From Hyparrhenia diplandra (Eukaryota; Streptophyta; Magnoliopsida; Poales; Poaceae): DNA of 64,000 bases. This document shows, piece after piece, positions 33,845-47,034 of the stretch (the stretch's first letter is position 1; each line of letters begins with the position of its first letter). Made by a program: the position numbers and the translations under genes. Location: assembly GCA_015847255.1 (NCBI GenBank), contig JADLZK010008579.1, forward strand, positions 1 to 64,000, read 5' to 3'. A model generated the notes under the pieces. It was not told where the DNA came from. It worked only from the letters and a program-made list of their open reading frames with translations, and did no database searches.

Positions 33845-36584
33845 ATGGGCGAGGTAATGCCTGCGCGCGGCTTCTTGGCAGCGATGCTCTCTGGCTCTGG
33901 GAGCGGTGCGGGAAGATCTTGATGTGCTTCGTTTTGTGTGTGCGGTGGTGCAGGAGGATAAGGCGCCGGCGCCGGCCGACAAGGCCAAGGACGCGGAGCC
34001 GAAGAAGGACCAGGGGGCAGGAGGGGACGACAAGAAAGAGGAGGCCCCGCCGCCTCCGCCGCCGGAGGAGGTGGTCATGCGGGTCTTCATGCACTGCGAG
34101 GGTTGTGCGCGCAAGGTCAAGAAGATTCTCAAGGGATTTGATGGTAATAGATTTACTTCCTCTCTGTGCCGTTGTGTTCACTGTTTTGTTTTTTGAATAG
34201 GAAGTGTTCTTGATAGTTGGCATACTATTACTATTAGTCGTTGTTGTTTTTCGCAAAAAAAAAAAAATGTTTTTTTCCTATCTCTCCGATTTCATATCAG
34301 GACGTCGCATAGGCATTGTCAGCTCTGCTCTTCTTCCATGGTTACAAAAATCATGTTGAAATCTGCACGATTTTCTTTGTTTCCCCAGGTTTTATTTGAA
34401 ATTGAAATCTGGGTTCCCTTTTTCTGAATTACTGGAGTGATTTCCACCGGCACTTTTGAAAAAGGGCAAACTTTTGTGGGTTTTCTGGTCATTTGAAATG
34501 TAACCAACTATTTGTGTACTGCATCGCTTTAATGGAACGTTTAAGGCGCCTCTTTCGTAAGGTTCGAGTTTGAAAAATTTCTCCTTTTTATTTTTCTATA
34601 CTACTCGTTTTCTCTTTGTACTTGTGCATCACCATAGTACATAAGTACCTGCATCATCATATTGCCTTTGGAGTTCAATCAAACTTTGGAGAGGAGTTTT
34701 TAAGCGAAACCATGTGGGTGTTTTAGTTACATTTGAAAACGTTAGGTGGGCAAATGCTTGCTTGGAGGAGACAACTCAGAGTCGCACGTGTATCCTGTGT
34801 TAGTGGTGAAACAATTTAGATCCCAGCAGCCTCAATGCCCAATCAGATATCTCATAATGCAAAACCACTTCAGTGTAGTATAATATGCGTCTCTGTGCAG
34901 CATATGTTCAAAAAAGAAGTTCAACTCCTCTGTCTGTCATCAGATGATGATGAAGGATTATGCTAAAGAAAATGACGACGAAGGATTATGGCAAAGATTC
35001 TGGGTCTGCCATAAGTTCTACTAATCATTGTATTCTCAACTCGGAAACTGAAGTTCATGAGTTCTTCTGAACTTTTATGCTGTCTCTTTGTGCAATTGTT
35101 CCAAACTTTCTATTTATTTTTCTGCAAGTGTGCGAGTCCTTCAATGGAGCTTCGAGAGTCTGAATGCAGGTTTGTGATGTGCAGGTGTTGAAGATGTTAT
35201 TGCGGATACGAAGGCACACAAGGTGGTCGTTAAGGGGAAAAAGGCAGCTGCTGACCCAACGAAGGTGGTGGAACGCGTGCAGAAGAAGACAGGCCGCAAG
35301 GTAGAGCTTCTCTCGCCAATGCCACCGCCGAAAGAAGAGAAGAAGGAAGAGGAGAAAAAGGAAGTACCTGAGCCACCAAAACCTGAAAAGAAAGAGGAGG
35401 TGAATTAGCCTTACCTAGATTCTTGAGCACACTGCATTGCCATTTTTACTTCCAATTATGTGTCACATCAACTTTATGTGCATTGTGTTATTGTTTCTAT
35501 GATTTGAGACTGAGACATTGATGTTTTGTTTTGTACTGAAGCCCATGGTGCTTGCTGTGGTGCTTAAGGTGCATATGCATTGTGAGGCCTGCGCGCAAGT
35601 GATCAAGAAGAGAATCCTCAAGATGAAAGGTACAAATCTGTTGCCACCTCTCCCCTGTATGATCCATTATAACGTAGCTTTCCATTAGTTCACTAAAGTG
35701 TTCTTGTTCCATCATAACGTAGCTTTCCATTAGTTCACTAAAGTCTTCTTGTGATGGATGGTGCTTTATGTTTCAGCAAATCAGCAAGATACATCAAACT
35801 TCAATGATTCCACCAGTCAATATTCATAGTATGTCTGTGAAACTTGATAACTGTTACAGTGCCGCAATTTGTGTTTGATTCAAGATATACGGTGTTCTCT
35901 CCTTGTATTAGACTGAGATGCACACTGAACATGTAGTTAACATGTCACAAAAACTACAAATAGTTTAAATTTAAGTTCACTAAGCCAGTAAGTACTTACT
36001 TGTTTGACAAAAAATATCTTTAAATAAGGACAACGCAGTATACGGTTTAATCTATTATTTCAGTTTAGGAAACAATGTCAGGTCAAGGCAGACAACTGAT
36101 TCTCATGTATTCATCAATTAACTTGTAATGTGGCCTTGCAGGAGTGCAATCTGTAGAGGCAGACCTGAAGGCTTCTCAAGTCACTGTGAAGGGTGTGTTT
36201 GAGGAGGCCAAGCTGGCTGATTATGTGTATAGGCGCACTGGCAAGCATGCTGCTATTGTCAAATCTGAGCCGGTTGCAGCTGAGAATGTTGATGATGGCA
36301 ATGCCAAGGACGAGAAGAAGGCAGCCGAAGGTGGGGAGGAGAAGAAGGATGATGACAAGAAGGAAAAGAAAGACGATGGAGAAGCTGGTGGAGATGGGAA
36401 AGCAGATAAGCAGAAGGATGATGACAATGCTGGTGCTGAAGAGAAAGATAGAGACCCTGGCGCCATTGCTAATATGTATATGCACTACCCAAGGCTCAAT
36501 CATCAGACTGGATATGGTTATGCCGATCAGTACGCGCCTCAGCTCTTTAGCGATGAGAACCCAAATGGCTGTTCTGTGATGTGA
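33845..36584 (+). CDS. Heavy metal-associated isoprenylated plant protein (HIPP), two HMA domains
   Basis: This is a metal-binding, lipid-anchored protein family linked to heavy-metal handling and stress signalling. The five exons are 33845-33853, 33954-34143, 35185-35399, 35542-35629 and 36142-36584, all with GT-AG borders. The first exon codes only MGE. The frame is intact (945 nt, 314 residues). An acidic/lysine- and proline-rich N-terminus leads to HMA 1 (VMRVFMHCEGCARKVKKIL; metal-binding C51 and C54). A Lys/Glu/Pro-rich linker follows, then HMA 2 (LKVHMHCEACAQVIKKRIL; C152 and C155) and a very charged Lys/Asp/Glu segment. The C-terminus ends NPNGCSVM, where CSVM is a CaaX box expected to be farnesylated. 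Splitting each HMA by a phase-matched intron just after the metal site is typical of HIPP genes. A Stowaway MITE lies in the proximal promoter. Confidence 0.95.
35664..35753. repeat. 45-bp tandem duplication in a HIPP intron
   Basis: Copies at 35664-35708 and 35709-35753 share ATAACGTAGCTTTCCATTAG and TTCACTAAAGT, with three mismatches. They lie in the fourth intron, shortly after the donor at 35630. Confidence 0.85.
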
Positions 36585-39500
36585 GAAAGCCAGAACCAAG
36601 TGATGTTAAGTGCAAAAATAAGAGGGGATTTAGTTATCCCCTGATTTTGGAGGCTTGGGAAATCATAGGGTTGAGCTCTTGGCCGCAAGTCTAGAACTTC
36701 TCTTTTCTAAGGTTGAACTTTTATCTGGTACAAAGTAAACTCTGGACTGGTCTGTGGACATCATATTGTGTAAGCTAATGGTCAGTAGGATTTTGTGTTG
36801 TTCCTTTCAGCTTTGGCTTTTCTTTTTTGTACAAAGATGTATTATATATGCTAGTTTTGAAATAGCTTGCTGCTACTCTGTAGTCTGTTGTCCGGAATAG
36901 ACGTAACTTTCTCAGTTAACATTGCCAATGCCATCATAAAAATCCATATTCTTGGTGTTCTTTTCTAACTATATGCTGCTGGAGGAAAAAAAAAAAAGCA
37001 GGTTCATCTTCCTGTTTAGTTTTAGTCTGGCCAAGTTCAGTGGCATATTTTCAACAGAGGTCACCTGTCAGCATTTTTTTTTCAACAGAGGCCACCAGGC
37101 ATTGACACTTTTCATGTATGTGACTCTGTTGTGGGTCATGCCCGTTGTTGCAAAGGCTAGCTGCAATTTTGAAGTCTCGTATGATCTGTCCAATTTTGAG
37201 GTCTGATGAAAGGTGTGATGAACTAGCATGAATATAGGAGGGCCACTGCTCACTGGTGCTCTGTGTGGTCAGGGTTGGAAGGCAGAAGAGAAGTGCTTCT
37301 CATGTGCATGGGTCCATCAATCCACCCATCCATCCAGCTCCAGGGCACCATCATGGCTACAAACGCAGAGCACATAGCCCCGGTCGATCCCTTTCACCTT
37401 TGTTCGTTTTTTTTTAAAACCTAGATAGCTCCATGTTAGCATCTGCTCAAATAAGTGATGGTCAGTCAGATTCAGTCAGCAGCCATGTGTGGCGTGGTTG
37501 CTGTAAACGGCTTCGCTCTGAACCCCAGCCGAAAAGCATGCAGTAGCTTTGCTGTGAACATCCAGCAGCTGTAGTTGAGCTCTGTGGCCATGTTTGCCTG
37601 GACGGTGAAACAGGCAAGGATGCAGTGACTTGAATCTGCAGCCATGCCATGCCATGCCCATCTGGTGTATGTGGTAGCATCAAAGTCTCGTGATCCCACA
37701 CGCTCTACAGCTCCGCACTCAATGCGCTTATGCGTCTATAGTGTGTCGTGTCCACCGTACCCCGTCCGGCCAGGATTGTGTTGAGCCTTATCAGCCATGT
37801 TCCTAAAGGATGTAAGGACGGAAAACATTGAACGACACTGATTTGATAATTTTAGAAGATTTTTGCAGGAATGTTGGTTTTCCTGAAACGAGACATTTTG
37901 GCCGTTGAGTGTTATTAATATTACTATTGCTAATTAAGGCTTTGACAGACTATATATGGGAGATACACTAAAAAAAGATAAATAATCCAAATTATGGTAG
38001 AAATCATAAAGATCCAGTTATCGACATCACAGTTGCATCTATTTTTTTTTCTAAAAAAATATAACATCTACCACTATGAAAAAAAGGTAAAGTACCCCCT
38101 AAATCTACATCTAAATTATCCACTTATATATGACACTACGTGTGTTGCAACGGGAACACATAATACTACGATAACATATGCATAAGCATGAAAAATGGTG
38201 CACGCCCACTATTTTCCATTCAATCAACTAAGCTAGTTGTCCTGAAGCAGCTATCCTCGTTCTCCTCCGACTTTGAATGGTTCCCCAGGTACATTCCACT
38301 GTCCAGACCACACCCAGAGCTACCTTAAGGAATGAAACATACAAGAAAGATCAGTGCTGACTTGATTTTCATTTCCTACCAAAAATGCACATTTATCAGA
38401 AAATGCAAGAAAGAAAAATATCATAGGCTGAACAGACTCTTTTTATTTGAAAGGATCTGTGCAGGTCACACAATAAAGCATATCAATGTCAATCATTCTA
38501 ACATGGCAACACTGGATCAATCATTCTTTTTACCGCAGCATATGGTCCACGCAAGTGTTTTGTAGCAGCTAGAGCATTGCTTTCAGAGTTTCAGGGAACA
38601 AAAATCACAATCAAAGGGATCTAGTAAATTGGGTGTGCACATTTACACGACTGATAATCTCCAAAACTCCAAATGCAGAAAAGCCACGGTAGAAGCCGTA
38701 GGGCCGAGACTCGTAAGGCTGGCAATGCATTTGTAGCCGATAGGCATCACCCATCATAAAAGAAATTACCCACAAATAAATCCGAACTCATGTATTGGTC
38801 ATCTAATTAGGACTCTTACTGTCACATCTACAGGTTTTCAGAAAACTGCAATTGACAGAAGCAACACTAAAGTACATGGATCCCAAGCACTAAAAAGCTA
38901 TATAAAATTAGTTTTCCCAATAACAGCAAAGTTAGCTTTCAAAGCCTGAACCATATATTGAAGTCAGTGATGCAGCATTTGGGAGGATAAAAGAGTTCCT
39001 GCTCGCCTATGTGAAAACATTCATTTGAGCTCTCTTTAAATTGTGTCTTTTAGATGAAGGAATCCTGTGAAATGTTAGTTGCATATTCCTCATGGTAGAC
39101 CAGCTAACCTAACTGCAAATGACACTGTTCAGAACCTAACCTAATTGCTTGAGCTTGCTGGCAATAAGAAGAAACAAGAATCGTCTACAGATTTTAAGCT
39201 GCATCATTAACATAAAGCAGAAGGTAACCATTAACAATTACAATATATGATCTTGTGCATCTAGAAAGACGATGGATTATAAGTCAAAAAGATAATTCTG
39301 GTTTGCAAACAACAAGAAGACAATCATATGGCTGCATGTGAAATTTTTAGCACAACCTCATAAAGAACTGTCTTAAGAACTGCAGACTGCAAGTTTATAC
39401 AACATGCTTTAGCACAAATACTGAGATTAACCTAACCATCGAGAGAAATTGAAATTACTACAAAACATCAGCTGAGAGCACCTTTACTTACTCACGGTTG

Positions 39501-40368
39501 ATCCAATGATTTGAACAGAAAGCATGCCCAGTTAGACCCTTTTTCTTATGTTGCAATTTCTTACATTATTTACTGGAAATTAAAATCTATTCTCTACAAT
39601 TTTGTCATTCAACACAAAATTTATTTTGGTTGTACTCTAAGCAACTAAACAAATATGCATAGTTTATGTAGCTTAAATCACAAGACATAGAATTTGCTTT
39701 GCTAATCAGAAAATCTTTACCCAAAACTTTACCCACACTACTTTCAGCAGACTGAGTGCAAAGACAATTCAGGTGCAGCCAGATGATACTATTTTCAGAA
39801 AAGGCAGCTCAGAGAAATTTCACTCAAACGTGACCAAACAGAGCTGAGCAATGAGATAAGGACTATCTTGACCATCTTAAGGAGATAAGGCCACTACCAA
39901 CAATTTCTCAATTCAGTTAGTCTAATGTGAATGTCTTTTCTAATCCCCTGTACTTTTTTTCAGTATTCAGATCAGAGGTAAACCATGTTTTGTACCATTT
40001 GCAGTAAACCAAAGGTCAAGCATAAATTATATTCTTGTAGATGGTTGAGTAGGTAAAAAAAGGAGATGCAATTATTTTCTCTCCCTGACATAGGGATTGG
40101 TTAATCCTGGAGGTCATAGATGTGAAGTAGATAAGCAATGACTCATGAGTGACAATAACAAGTGGGTTTTTAGTGGGTCAAAATCAATAGATAATACGTT
40201 GCAAGGGAAGACAAAAAATGGCCTTCCTAGACTGAACCACACACACACAAAAAAAAGAAGTGATTAAATAAACTTCAAGAGGGGATCGGATGAGGAGAAC
40301 AAGGGCTAGCAACATTCAAAGTAAAGTAGATCAAAGCACACAGATAGCAACATTTAGTAGTCCTCGGG

Positions 40369-40369
<1 letters not shown>
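36585..40369. other. HIPP 3' region and long AT-rich spacer
   Basis: The first 300 bp are likely HIPP 3' UTR. Beyond that I see no supported gene in 3.4 kb, only short frames. A GCCAT run occurs near 37643. The stretches near 38085-38120 and 40540-40620 share phrases (AAGTA-CCC-TAAATCT, AATTATCCAC), suggesting ends of a related repeat family. Confidence 0.3.

Positions 40370-40449
<80 letters not shown>
40370..40449. repeat. (TA)40 microsatellite
   Basis: An uninterrupted TA dinucleotide run of about 80 bp. Length is probably polymorphic and hard to assemble. Confidence 0.95.
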
Positions 40450-40452
<3 letters not shown>

Positions 40453-40999
40453 GGATTATCAAATACAATCTAAACTGGCCTCCCAATTTATGAAAACTAT
40501 CCACTCTGCCATTATGATAGACAATTTAAGTTACCCTTAAATTTGCACCAAAATTAATATTTCTACCATTGCTAAACAAACTAAAGTATGCCCTGAATCT
40601 CCATTTAATTATCCAACATTAAATATATAGGTTATGCCTATATATATTTCTAGATTACCCAATTCTATTATTATTAATATATGAAAACTATTTAAAAGGT
40701 TGGTCCGATCAGTCATGCATAACTCGATCAGCCCAACTACAACTATCCATGGGTGTTGCACTTTAGCAACCTATACACCAACTCAAATGGCTGGCTAAAG
40801 TGTACTACATTGAAAATTGAGAAGTGTTGCACATGCTTGAGTACTGTGTGGAGGGAAGATCTGAATAACCATTCATAAACCACGTGATGCTAAAATATCC
40901 ATCCATCAAGCTTAGAGTTACTTGTGTTTGTGTTGTGCTGATATTCACAATTTATTAAGAAGGAAGAAACACTTACCAATCTCCTTTTACATTTTGTAA

Positions 41000-42250
41000 C
41001 TAGAGGCCAAAAATCTGCTACTGTTGGCTTAGCAATAATGAGGGCAAACCAAGATATCTAAAAGGTAAGGACCATTTAGAACATCCAAAAGCATTTTTCC
41101 AATTCATCAAACCTTTGCTCAGGCATATTTATAGCCATCATGAAAGATTTTCCATAATTTACTTTTAGACCATTGGTGTCCCCAAATTTATTGAATAAAT
41201 TCCTCAAAAAAATATTAGTTGACCTATATCTCCTTGCATAAAGATGAGTGTGTTGTCTAGAGAATAGGAAAATCTTGATAATTTCTTAGAGGTATTGGCA
41301 ATCTCAAATCCCCTTCTGAACATGCAACATTTAAGAGAGTCTCAAGGAAGTCTGCGGCTAGGACAAAAAAATGCTCCATGCTTAGTGGAGCCATGTATCA
41401 AAAAGAAAGTGGAGTTGACTATAATCTAAGAGATATGGGTCTAAAATTTGAAACCCTCTCATGACCATCCTTTTTAGGAATGAGAGTAATGTTGGAGCAA
41501 TTTATGCTCACGGTGGCAAACTTGTCCACTATGAAACTCCTCAAAAAGGTTGTAGAAATCTTCACAAATGATGGGCCAACATTTCTTCAAGAAATCAATA
41601 TTGAAACCATCGGGGCCGGGGGCTTTATGTGAAGGCGGATTCTTGACTACTTGATCTATCTCATCTTTTGTGAATCTCGGAACCAAATGAGAGATATTTC
41701 TTTGTTTAGCGAAGTCTTTGGGAGAGATAAAAAGAATTTTACAATAGCTAGTTGTTCCTAGTCTCATCTTTTGAGTCATGATCATAAACTAGATCTCTGT
41801 TGTCATTGGCCAGATAAGTTATCGGGTTCCTTCTGTATTTCATAGTGGCATGAGCACAAAAAAAGTGTGTGCTAGCATCGCCCAAAGTAACCCATTTAAT
41901 TTGGCCTCTTTGATTTCAGTATGATCTTTGCTGCTTAAGGAGAGAAATCAAATTCTCCTCTACTAGATCCCTAAGTTCCTAGATTATAATTGTGTCTTTT
42001 GTACCCTCAATTTGGAAGAATACCTCCTTCATATGCTTTTTCATTGCCCTTTTGACATGGCTTTACTGGTATCATCTTCATATTATAAACCCAAATTCAA
42101 GTGACATTTGACGAGAATTGGCTCTAGTTGTGCTACAAGCAAAGACAAGACCATCCTTTGATTGATCAATGGCTTGGCAATTTTGTGTAATTTGAATTTT
42201 AGCTATTTTCTTTCTCACCTTTTATGTTTCTTGATTATATTTGTAAAGGT
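41000..42250 (-). mobile_element. LINE (L1-type) RT remnant, minus strand
   Basis: Read on the minus strand, the order is that of a plant LINE ORF2. WVTLGDASTHFFCAHATMKY (about 41900-41840) is followed by KDEIDQVVKNPPSHKAPGPDG with FNIDFLKKCW (41700-41570), INCSNITLIPKKDGHE (about 41510-41455), and later GLKVNYGKS near 41170. Frameshifts and stops interrupt it. It is opposite in orientation to the LINE remnant at 26.6 kb. Confidence 0.8.
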
Positions 42251-44981
42251 TTAAACATTTTGTTTTAATAAAATTCAAGTAGGGTCTCAGCCCCTCCCGG
42301 TCCTTAAAAAACAGGCCCGGCCTAGCCATACAAAGTAAAGGAAAGACAAGCACTCACAGATGAACTTCAAGGGGATGAATTATTGCCTTCATAAAGAGAT
42401 AACAATATAGGGTTGTTAATTAGTCTTCGAGCAAAGCATGCTTGTAAAGTTTTGTCATCAGCAGTGTGGCTACGACATGTACCTGATTTTGCTATAAGAT
42501 TATTTGTAAATGATGTAAAACCATGCATCCCTGATTAATAAAGCTCAGGCTTTTCTGTAAGGAAAAAATGTGGCCTTTGATGAAATGTTACTAACATCTG
42601 GTCAACTTGTTGGCCCTCGAAACGGGTTTCAAGTGTGCGTGATTTCTGAGTTGAAGTCGCTCTCATGTGGATGTATACTGTAGCGGATCGTGCTACGTGC
42701 GTGGTGGTCTACACATGTGACAAGCTAGCTAGCCAAATGTACGGTGCGTCCGTCCATGGATGGTATAAGCGTGGGAGGGGTGGACCAGCGCGAAATGCTG
42801 GTCCTAGCATCATGTGCTGATGAACGACGACCAAACAGATGAACAAGAAGCACTAGCTAGTACAGGCATGTGTATGCATGCATGAGCAGCCAGCCCAGCC
42901 ATGTACTGTTGCCCTTTAGGCAACAACATAACATGAGGACCAGGATCCGACGGAGTGCATGATGGATAGAGTCCAGACCTTCAAATAAATGGCGTGTTAG
43001 TTCGCCAAAAGAAAAATGTTGTGTTCATACTGATCTCCATTCCCCACTACACTATATAGCAACAACCAAATACAAACACAGGTAGCAACTGATCATAGTT
43101 GGTTTATATATACCCCCTCCATCCCAAATTGTAAGTCAATAAAAAAAATCTAGGAGAGTTAAACATTTCAAGTTTGACCAAAATTGTAGAGAGAATTATA
43201 AAGATTTTGACATTAAGATAGGTATATATACTATGAAAATATAATTGATGGAAATCTAATATTACTTAGTTAACATCATAAATATTATTATGTTATCATA
43301 TAAATTTGGTAAAACTTAAAATGTTTTGAGACACTACCCAATTGGTGCACTTCTCCTAGTGATGTAAAGAGCAAACTAGAACTGTGAAGAGCACTCAGGA
43401 ATAATTACTCGGAGACCTATAATCGGGATTTGGGTAGTGGGTAGTAAAGAGCAAAGTGTAATACTTCTTCTTAGATGCTAAAAAGCTGAGCACTCGGAGA
43501 TTTCCACTCACTCGGGGAAAATAAGTATTCTGGTTGTGGAGATGGAGAGAGTACTTGCAAGCGAAACCAAAACCACGGCAATTTCCAGGTGCACTGCACT
43601 GATTGGTACATATAGCTCCGACTCAGCCACAATGTACAGAACCTACATACGTTGCAGCAACAGCATGCTAGTTGCTACTCCCTCTTTGTTCCTAAAGAAA
43701 GTTATTTTGAGATCAAGTCAAACATTTTAAAATTTGATTGACTTAAAATTTTAAAATGTTTGACCACTGATGAATATATTCTACTCTACTTTTTTTTTTT
43801 TTTCTTTAGTTAGAGGATGATGTACCCCAGGTGTTCCATTTGCTTCAAAATTGATGGGTGATGCCTCTATATGAAATTAACTTTCGGAGTACACTGGATA
43901 TCTCGACAAACCATTTCAGGAACCTACCTAAACATGTATGAAATTAACTTTCGGAGTACACTGGATATAGAGATGTTCGTGCATGCACGTAATCATTTGG
44001 AATGGAATATTTCACAGGCGACAAGAGACACCCTCTAGATATATACATACATCAATCGCTAGCTGTTTCATTCAATTTTTGTCGTTGCTTCCCAATCCTA
44101 ACACGACAGGTTGCCATCTCGTACACACATGGACGTGATATATCACTAGGGCGGCTAAAAATATGACTCTATATGGCTCTTGTCTAAAGGTAGAATGGTT
44201 TGAGATGAAACTTCAGAGTACTTTTTCTCACACGTACAGTTGGGACATTTTGCAGTCCGGAACGGCGGTATGTATGATGGCGACGATGCCGGCGGATCGG
44301 AACAAGGACGCCTACACTACACATCATCATGCTTATGCACGCGATGCCAAACCCGGGCAGCTGTGCCGGGCTATCCCTGCACGAGCACGATCGATTGTAC
44401 GTAAGTACGGTCGAGTTTGTGCAACTTGCCTAGCTGGTCCCGTGTGTGTGTAGATGCATGTTGCTACGTACTCAATGCTCGTGTCAGGGTAGGCCTAGTG
44501 TAGTGTGTACGTAGACAAATGACGACCCCGTTTGAGAATTTTACAGAGATTCTTCCTGCAGCATTGTTTGTATATACCTGACGGTTGTGGCGACACGTAC
44601 AGAACGCCGGTTTTCTTAATTAGCCAATTGTACTTATTTGTGAAAGCACAATATTGAGTTACTGAGACCCCAATCTGCTAGCTGCACACATTGTGCGCGC
44701 TCCTCGCGAAACTCAATGATGAATGCCAAATTCTCTCCGTGTGTCTTTAAAATCAGCATTGCATGTATGCAAAGTTGGTGTGGTCCGGCGGCAAACAGAT
44801 CCCTGCTGAAATACCTAACTCAACCGTTCGTGTAATAATAATAATAATAATGTAATGATGAGACTCGTGCAGTGATTTCCTGCTACCAACAGCCTTTCGG
44901 AGGTTCCAATCATGACCTGCATAGAAAGATGGAGTACAACAGAGGCCCAAAAGTTTTTAACCCATATGGAAAACGGTCGCG
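42251..44981. other. Spacer with MITE-like fragments
   Basis: No gene is supported. Stowaway-like left ends occur near 43113 (CCCCCTCCATCCCAAATTGT) and 43678 (CTCCCTCTTTGTTCCTAAAG), each without a clear right end. A TAA/AAT run lies near 44836-44852. Confidence 0.35.
43871..43968. repeat. 31-bp direct repeat, 67-bp spacing
   Basis: A 31-bp sequence beginning ATGAAATTAACTTTCGGAGT occurs identically at 43871-43901 and 43938-43968. Confidence 0.9.
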
Positions 44982-44996
44982 TATAGCCCAGGATTT

Positions 44997-45857
44997 TTTT
45001 TTTTTTTTTTGACAATAACCACATATATTGATTAAAACAGCGAACTTACATTTAGGCCCTTCGAAAAGGAGCCTATTACAGAAAGAACCCTAGATCTAGA
45101 TCCATGCACACCGCCGGGAGGTAGGTCGCCGGTGAACTGCAGTAGTGACGTCGTGGACGTCTGGGTGCAGTGGTGTGGAAGGGCCTCGCCTGGCGAAGGC
45201 TTGAAGTAGCTGAAGACGACGTCGTGGAGAGTCGTCGCCGACGACCCAAAGATGCTGCTGAAATCGGCGTCGGCGGGTAGAAAACCATCGTCTTCAACCG
45301 GTGGAGGCTCGCTACCAAGTCGGTGGCGATGGATCTTGCAGGGGAGCGGAGTCGATTGTAGGTTTGCTGCTGGATGGGTGGATTCGAGGGTGGAGGCAGG
45401 GGGAAAGGTGAAGGATGGCGGCGGTGGCGGAGAAACGGCCGACGGATCACGGAGGCGTTGCGGGGAAGGTGAGGCGAGGAAAGCTGTGGTGAGATCCGCC
45501 GGATGGGGTGGGGGAACTACTTTATTTAAACATACCTGGATAGCAGGGCCACCGGCGACGAGGAAGCCGAGAACGGCGACGATGACGACGGCGGCGATGC
45601 AGTCAAGGCAGTACAATCCACTGAGGGAAGAGGCCATAGAGGCAAACTAAGCAACAAGAAAGTAAATAAACTGGTAGATCTACAAGATTGTGGGCTCCCT
45701 GCCCTTCTCACCGCCGGCGAGGTCGCCGGAGGGAGGGGAGGAAGGGAGGGGCCCCGAGGAGGGAGACACGGAGGAGCCGAGGGAGGAAGGAGGGGTTGCT
45801 TTCAGGAGAAGGGAAAAGGCGCCAGCATCACAAAGAGTAGAGTTTGGAAGCTGTTCA
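44997..45857 (-). mobile_element. Retroposed element with 15-bp target duplication
   Basis: TATAGCCCAGGATTT occurs at 44982-44996 and 45858-45872. The 861-bp insert, read on the minus strand, starts GC-rich and ends GTGGTTATTGTC plus a poly(A) tail (T's at 44997-45010). Its 3' region contains TCTGTAATAGGCTCC, similar in style to the TGTAACATAGTCCTC of the element at 31-32.5 kb, so the two may share a mobilising LINE family. It carries a 201-codon open frame. Confidence 0.85.
45032..45637 (-). CDS. Uncharacterised 201-codon ORF inside the retroposed element
   Basis: The protein starts MASSLSGLYCLDCIAAVVIV with a hydrophobic segment to about residue 33, then a Pro/Ser-rich region and no recognised domain. 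After residue 34 the DNA reads CAG|GTATGTTT, a possible splice donor, so the real coding exon might end there. The frame runs to within about 20 bp of the A tail. It is either the ORF of the element or an accidental GC-rich frame. Confidence 0.3.
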   Translation of the reverse strand: MASSLSGLYCLDCIAAVVIVAVLGFLVAGGPAIQVCLNKVVPPPHPADLTTAFLASPSPQRLRDPSAVSPPPPPSFTFPPASTLESTHPAANLQSTPLPCKIHRHRLGSEPPPVEDDGFLPADADFSSIFGSSATTLHDVVFSYFKPSPGEALPHHCTQTSTTSLLQFTGDLPPGGVHGSRSRVLSVIGSFSKGLNVSSLF

Positions 45858-46103
45858 TATAGCCCAGGATTTGACTGGGAATCCATGTTCAGAGCCTCAG
45901 CCAGAAAGAGATGAGCTGAGATGGACAGCAGGCCCCGTGGGCGTGGCTTTGCGTTGGCATTACTTCTTTCTCCCAAAATAACTGTTCGTGCTTCTCGAAA
46001 AATAACTTATTAAAAAATAATAATATTTATGGTACATAATTAATCATTAAAAAAATCTTTAAATCTAGTTTTTTAATAAATTTATTCAAAGATATAAATA
46101 TTA

Positions 46104-46553
46104 TACATATTGGTTATAAATCAAGTTAAACTTATAGCACGAAAAACCGAAACAACACATAATTTAGGACAAAGGGAGACTCTTTAAGTTGGCCGATTGG
46201 CTTGTCTGTCATTGCAAGAAAAACATGTCCACACCAAGATATGCAGATCTTGTCACTAGATCTTGTGGAGTTGATGGCCACATGGTATTCATGATTGTCT
46301 AAGAGACGGTGAGGACACTCATCAGGGGTACATATTGGTTATAAATCAAGTTAAACTTATAGCACGAAAACCGAAACAACACATAATTTAGGACAAAGGG
46401 AGACTCTTTAAGTTGGCCGATTGGCTTGTCTGTCATTGCAAGAAAAACATGTCCACACCAAGATATGCAGATCTTGTCACTAGATCTTGTGGAGTTGATG
46501 GCCACATGGTATTCATGATTGTCTAAGAGACGGTGAGGACACTCATCGGGGCT
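46104..46553. repeat. 225-bp tandem duplication, nearly identical
   Basis: Copy 1 (46104-46328) and copy 2 (46329-46553) start TACATATTGGTTATAAATCA. They differ only by an A-run length change (CGAAAAACC against CGAAAACC) and small changes at the right end. The high identity indicates a recent event or an assembly duplication. Confidence 0.95.
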
Positions 46554-46904
46554 AATATGTCCACACCTACGCTGATGAGCAACCGTGTGCTCTCTTCAGT
46601 GCATGTTTTGGAGAGCTCCAACAGTTCTAGATCCATTAACACATCTTGTCTGTTTTTCCAAGTTATACGCTTCTAGATTTACTATGGAGAAGCTCCATAA
46701 AATCTTGAATCTGCTCAGATCCATAGATTGCATGGAGCCCTCACGAGGTGCCATAAAAACCACAAGACTCATGAAGTTAAAGAAAATTAACCACAATGTC
46801 ACTAATTAGACAAAAAGGATATGCTGCTTTCCTCGCCCTCTCCGTGTTGCAATTGAGCAAAGCACTCGCACCTCCATTCAAACTGGCCGCAGCTCGTCGC
46901 TGCC
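46554..46904. other. Unassigned spacer
   Basis: Short frames on both strands (46585-46809). Nothing recognised. Confidence 0.3.
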
Positions 46905-47034
46905 ACTACTACAGACGTCAACTGTAGGGGCGGTTCATGAGGCTATATATAATAGGGGTGGTTTTTGGAACCGCCCCTAACTCTGTGTAGGGGCGGTTCC
47001 CTGAGCCGCCCCTACCGTGGCCACTTGTAGGATC

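Noticed and set aside
35230..35430. Minus-strand frame opposite HIPP exon 3
   Set aside because: It is antisense to a verified coding exon of the two-HMA protein.
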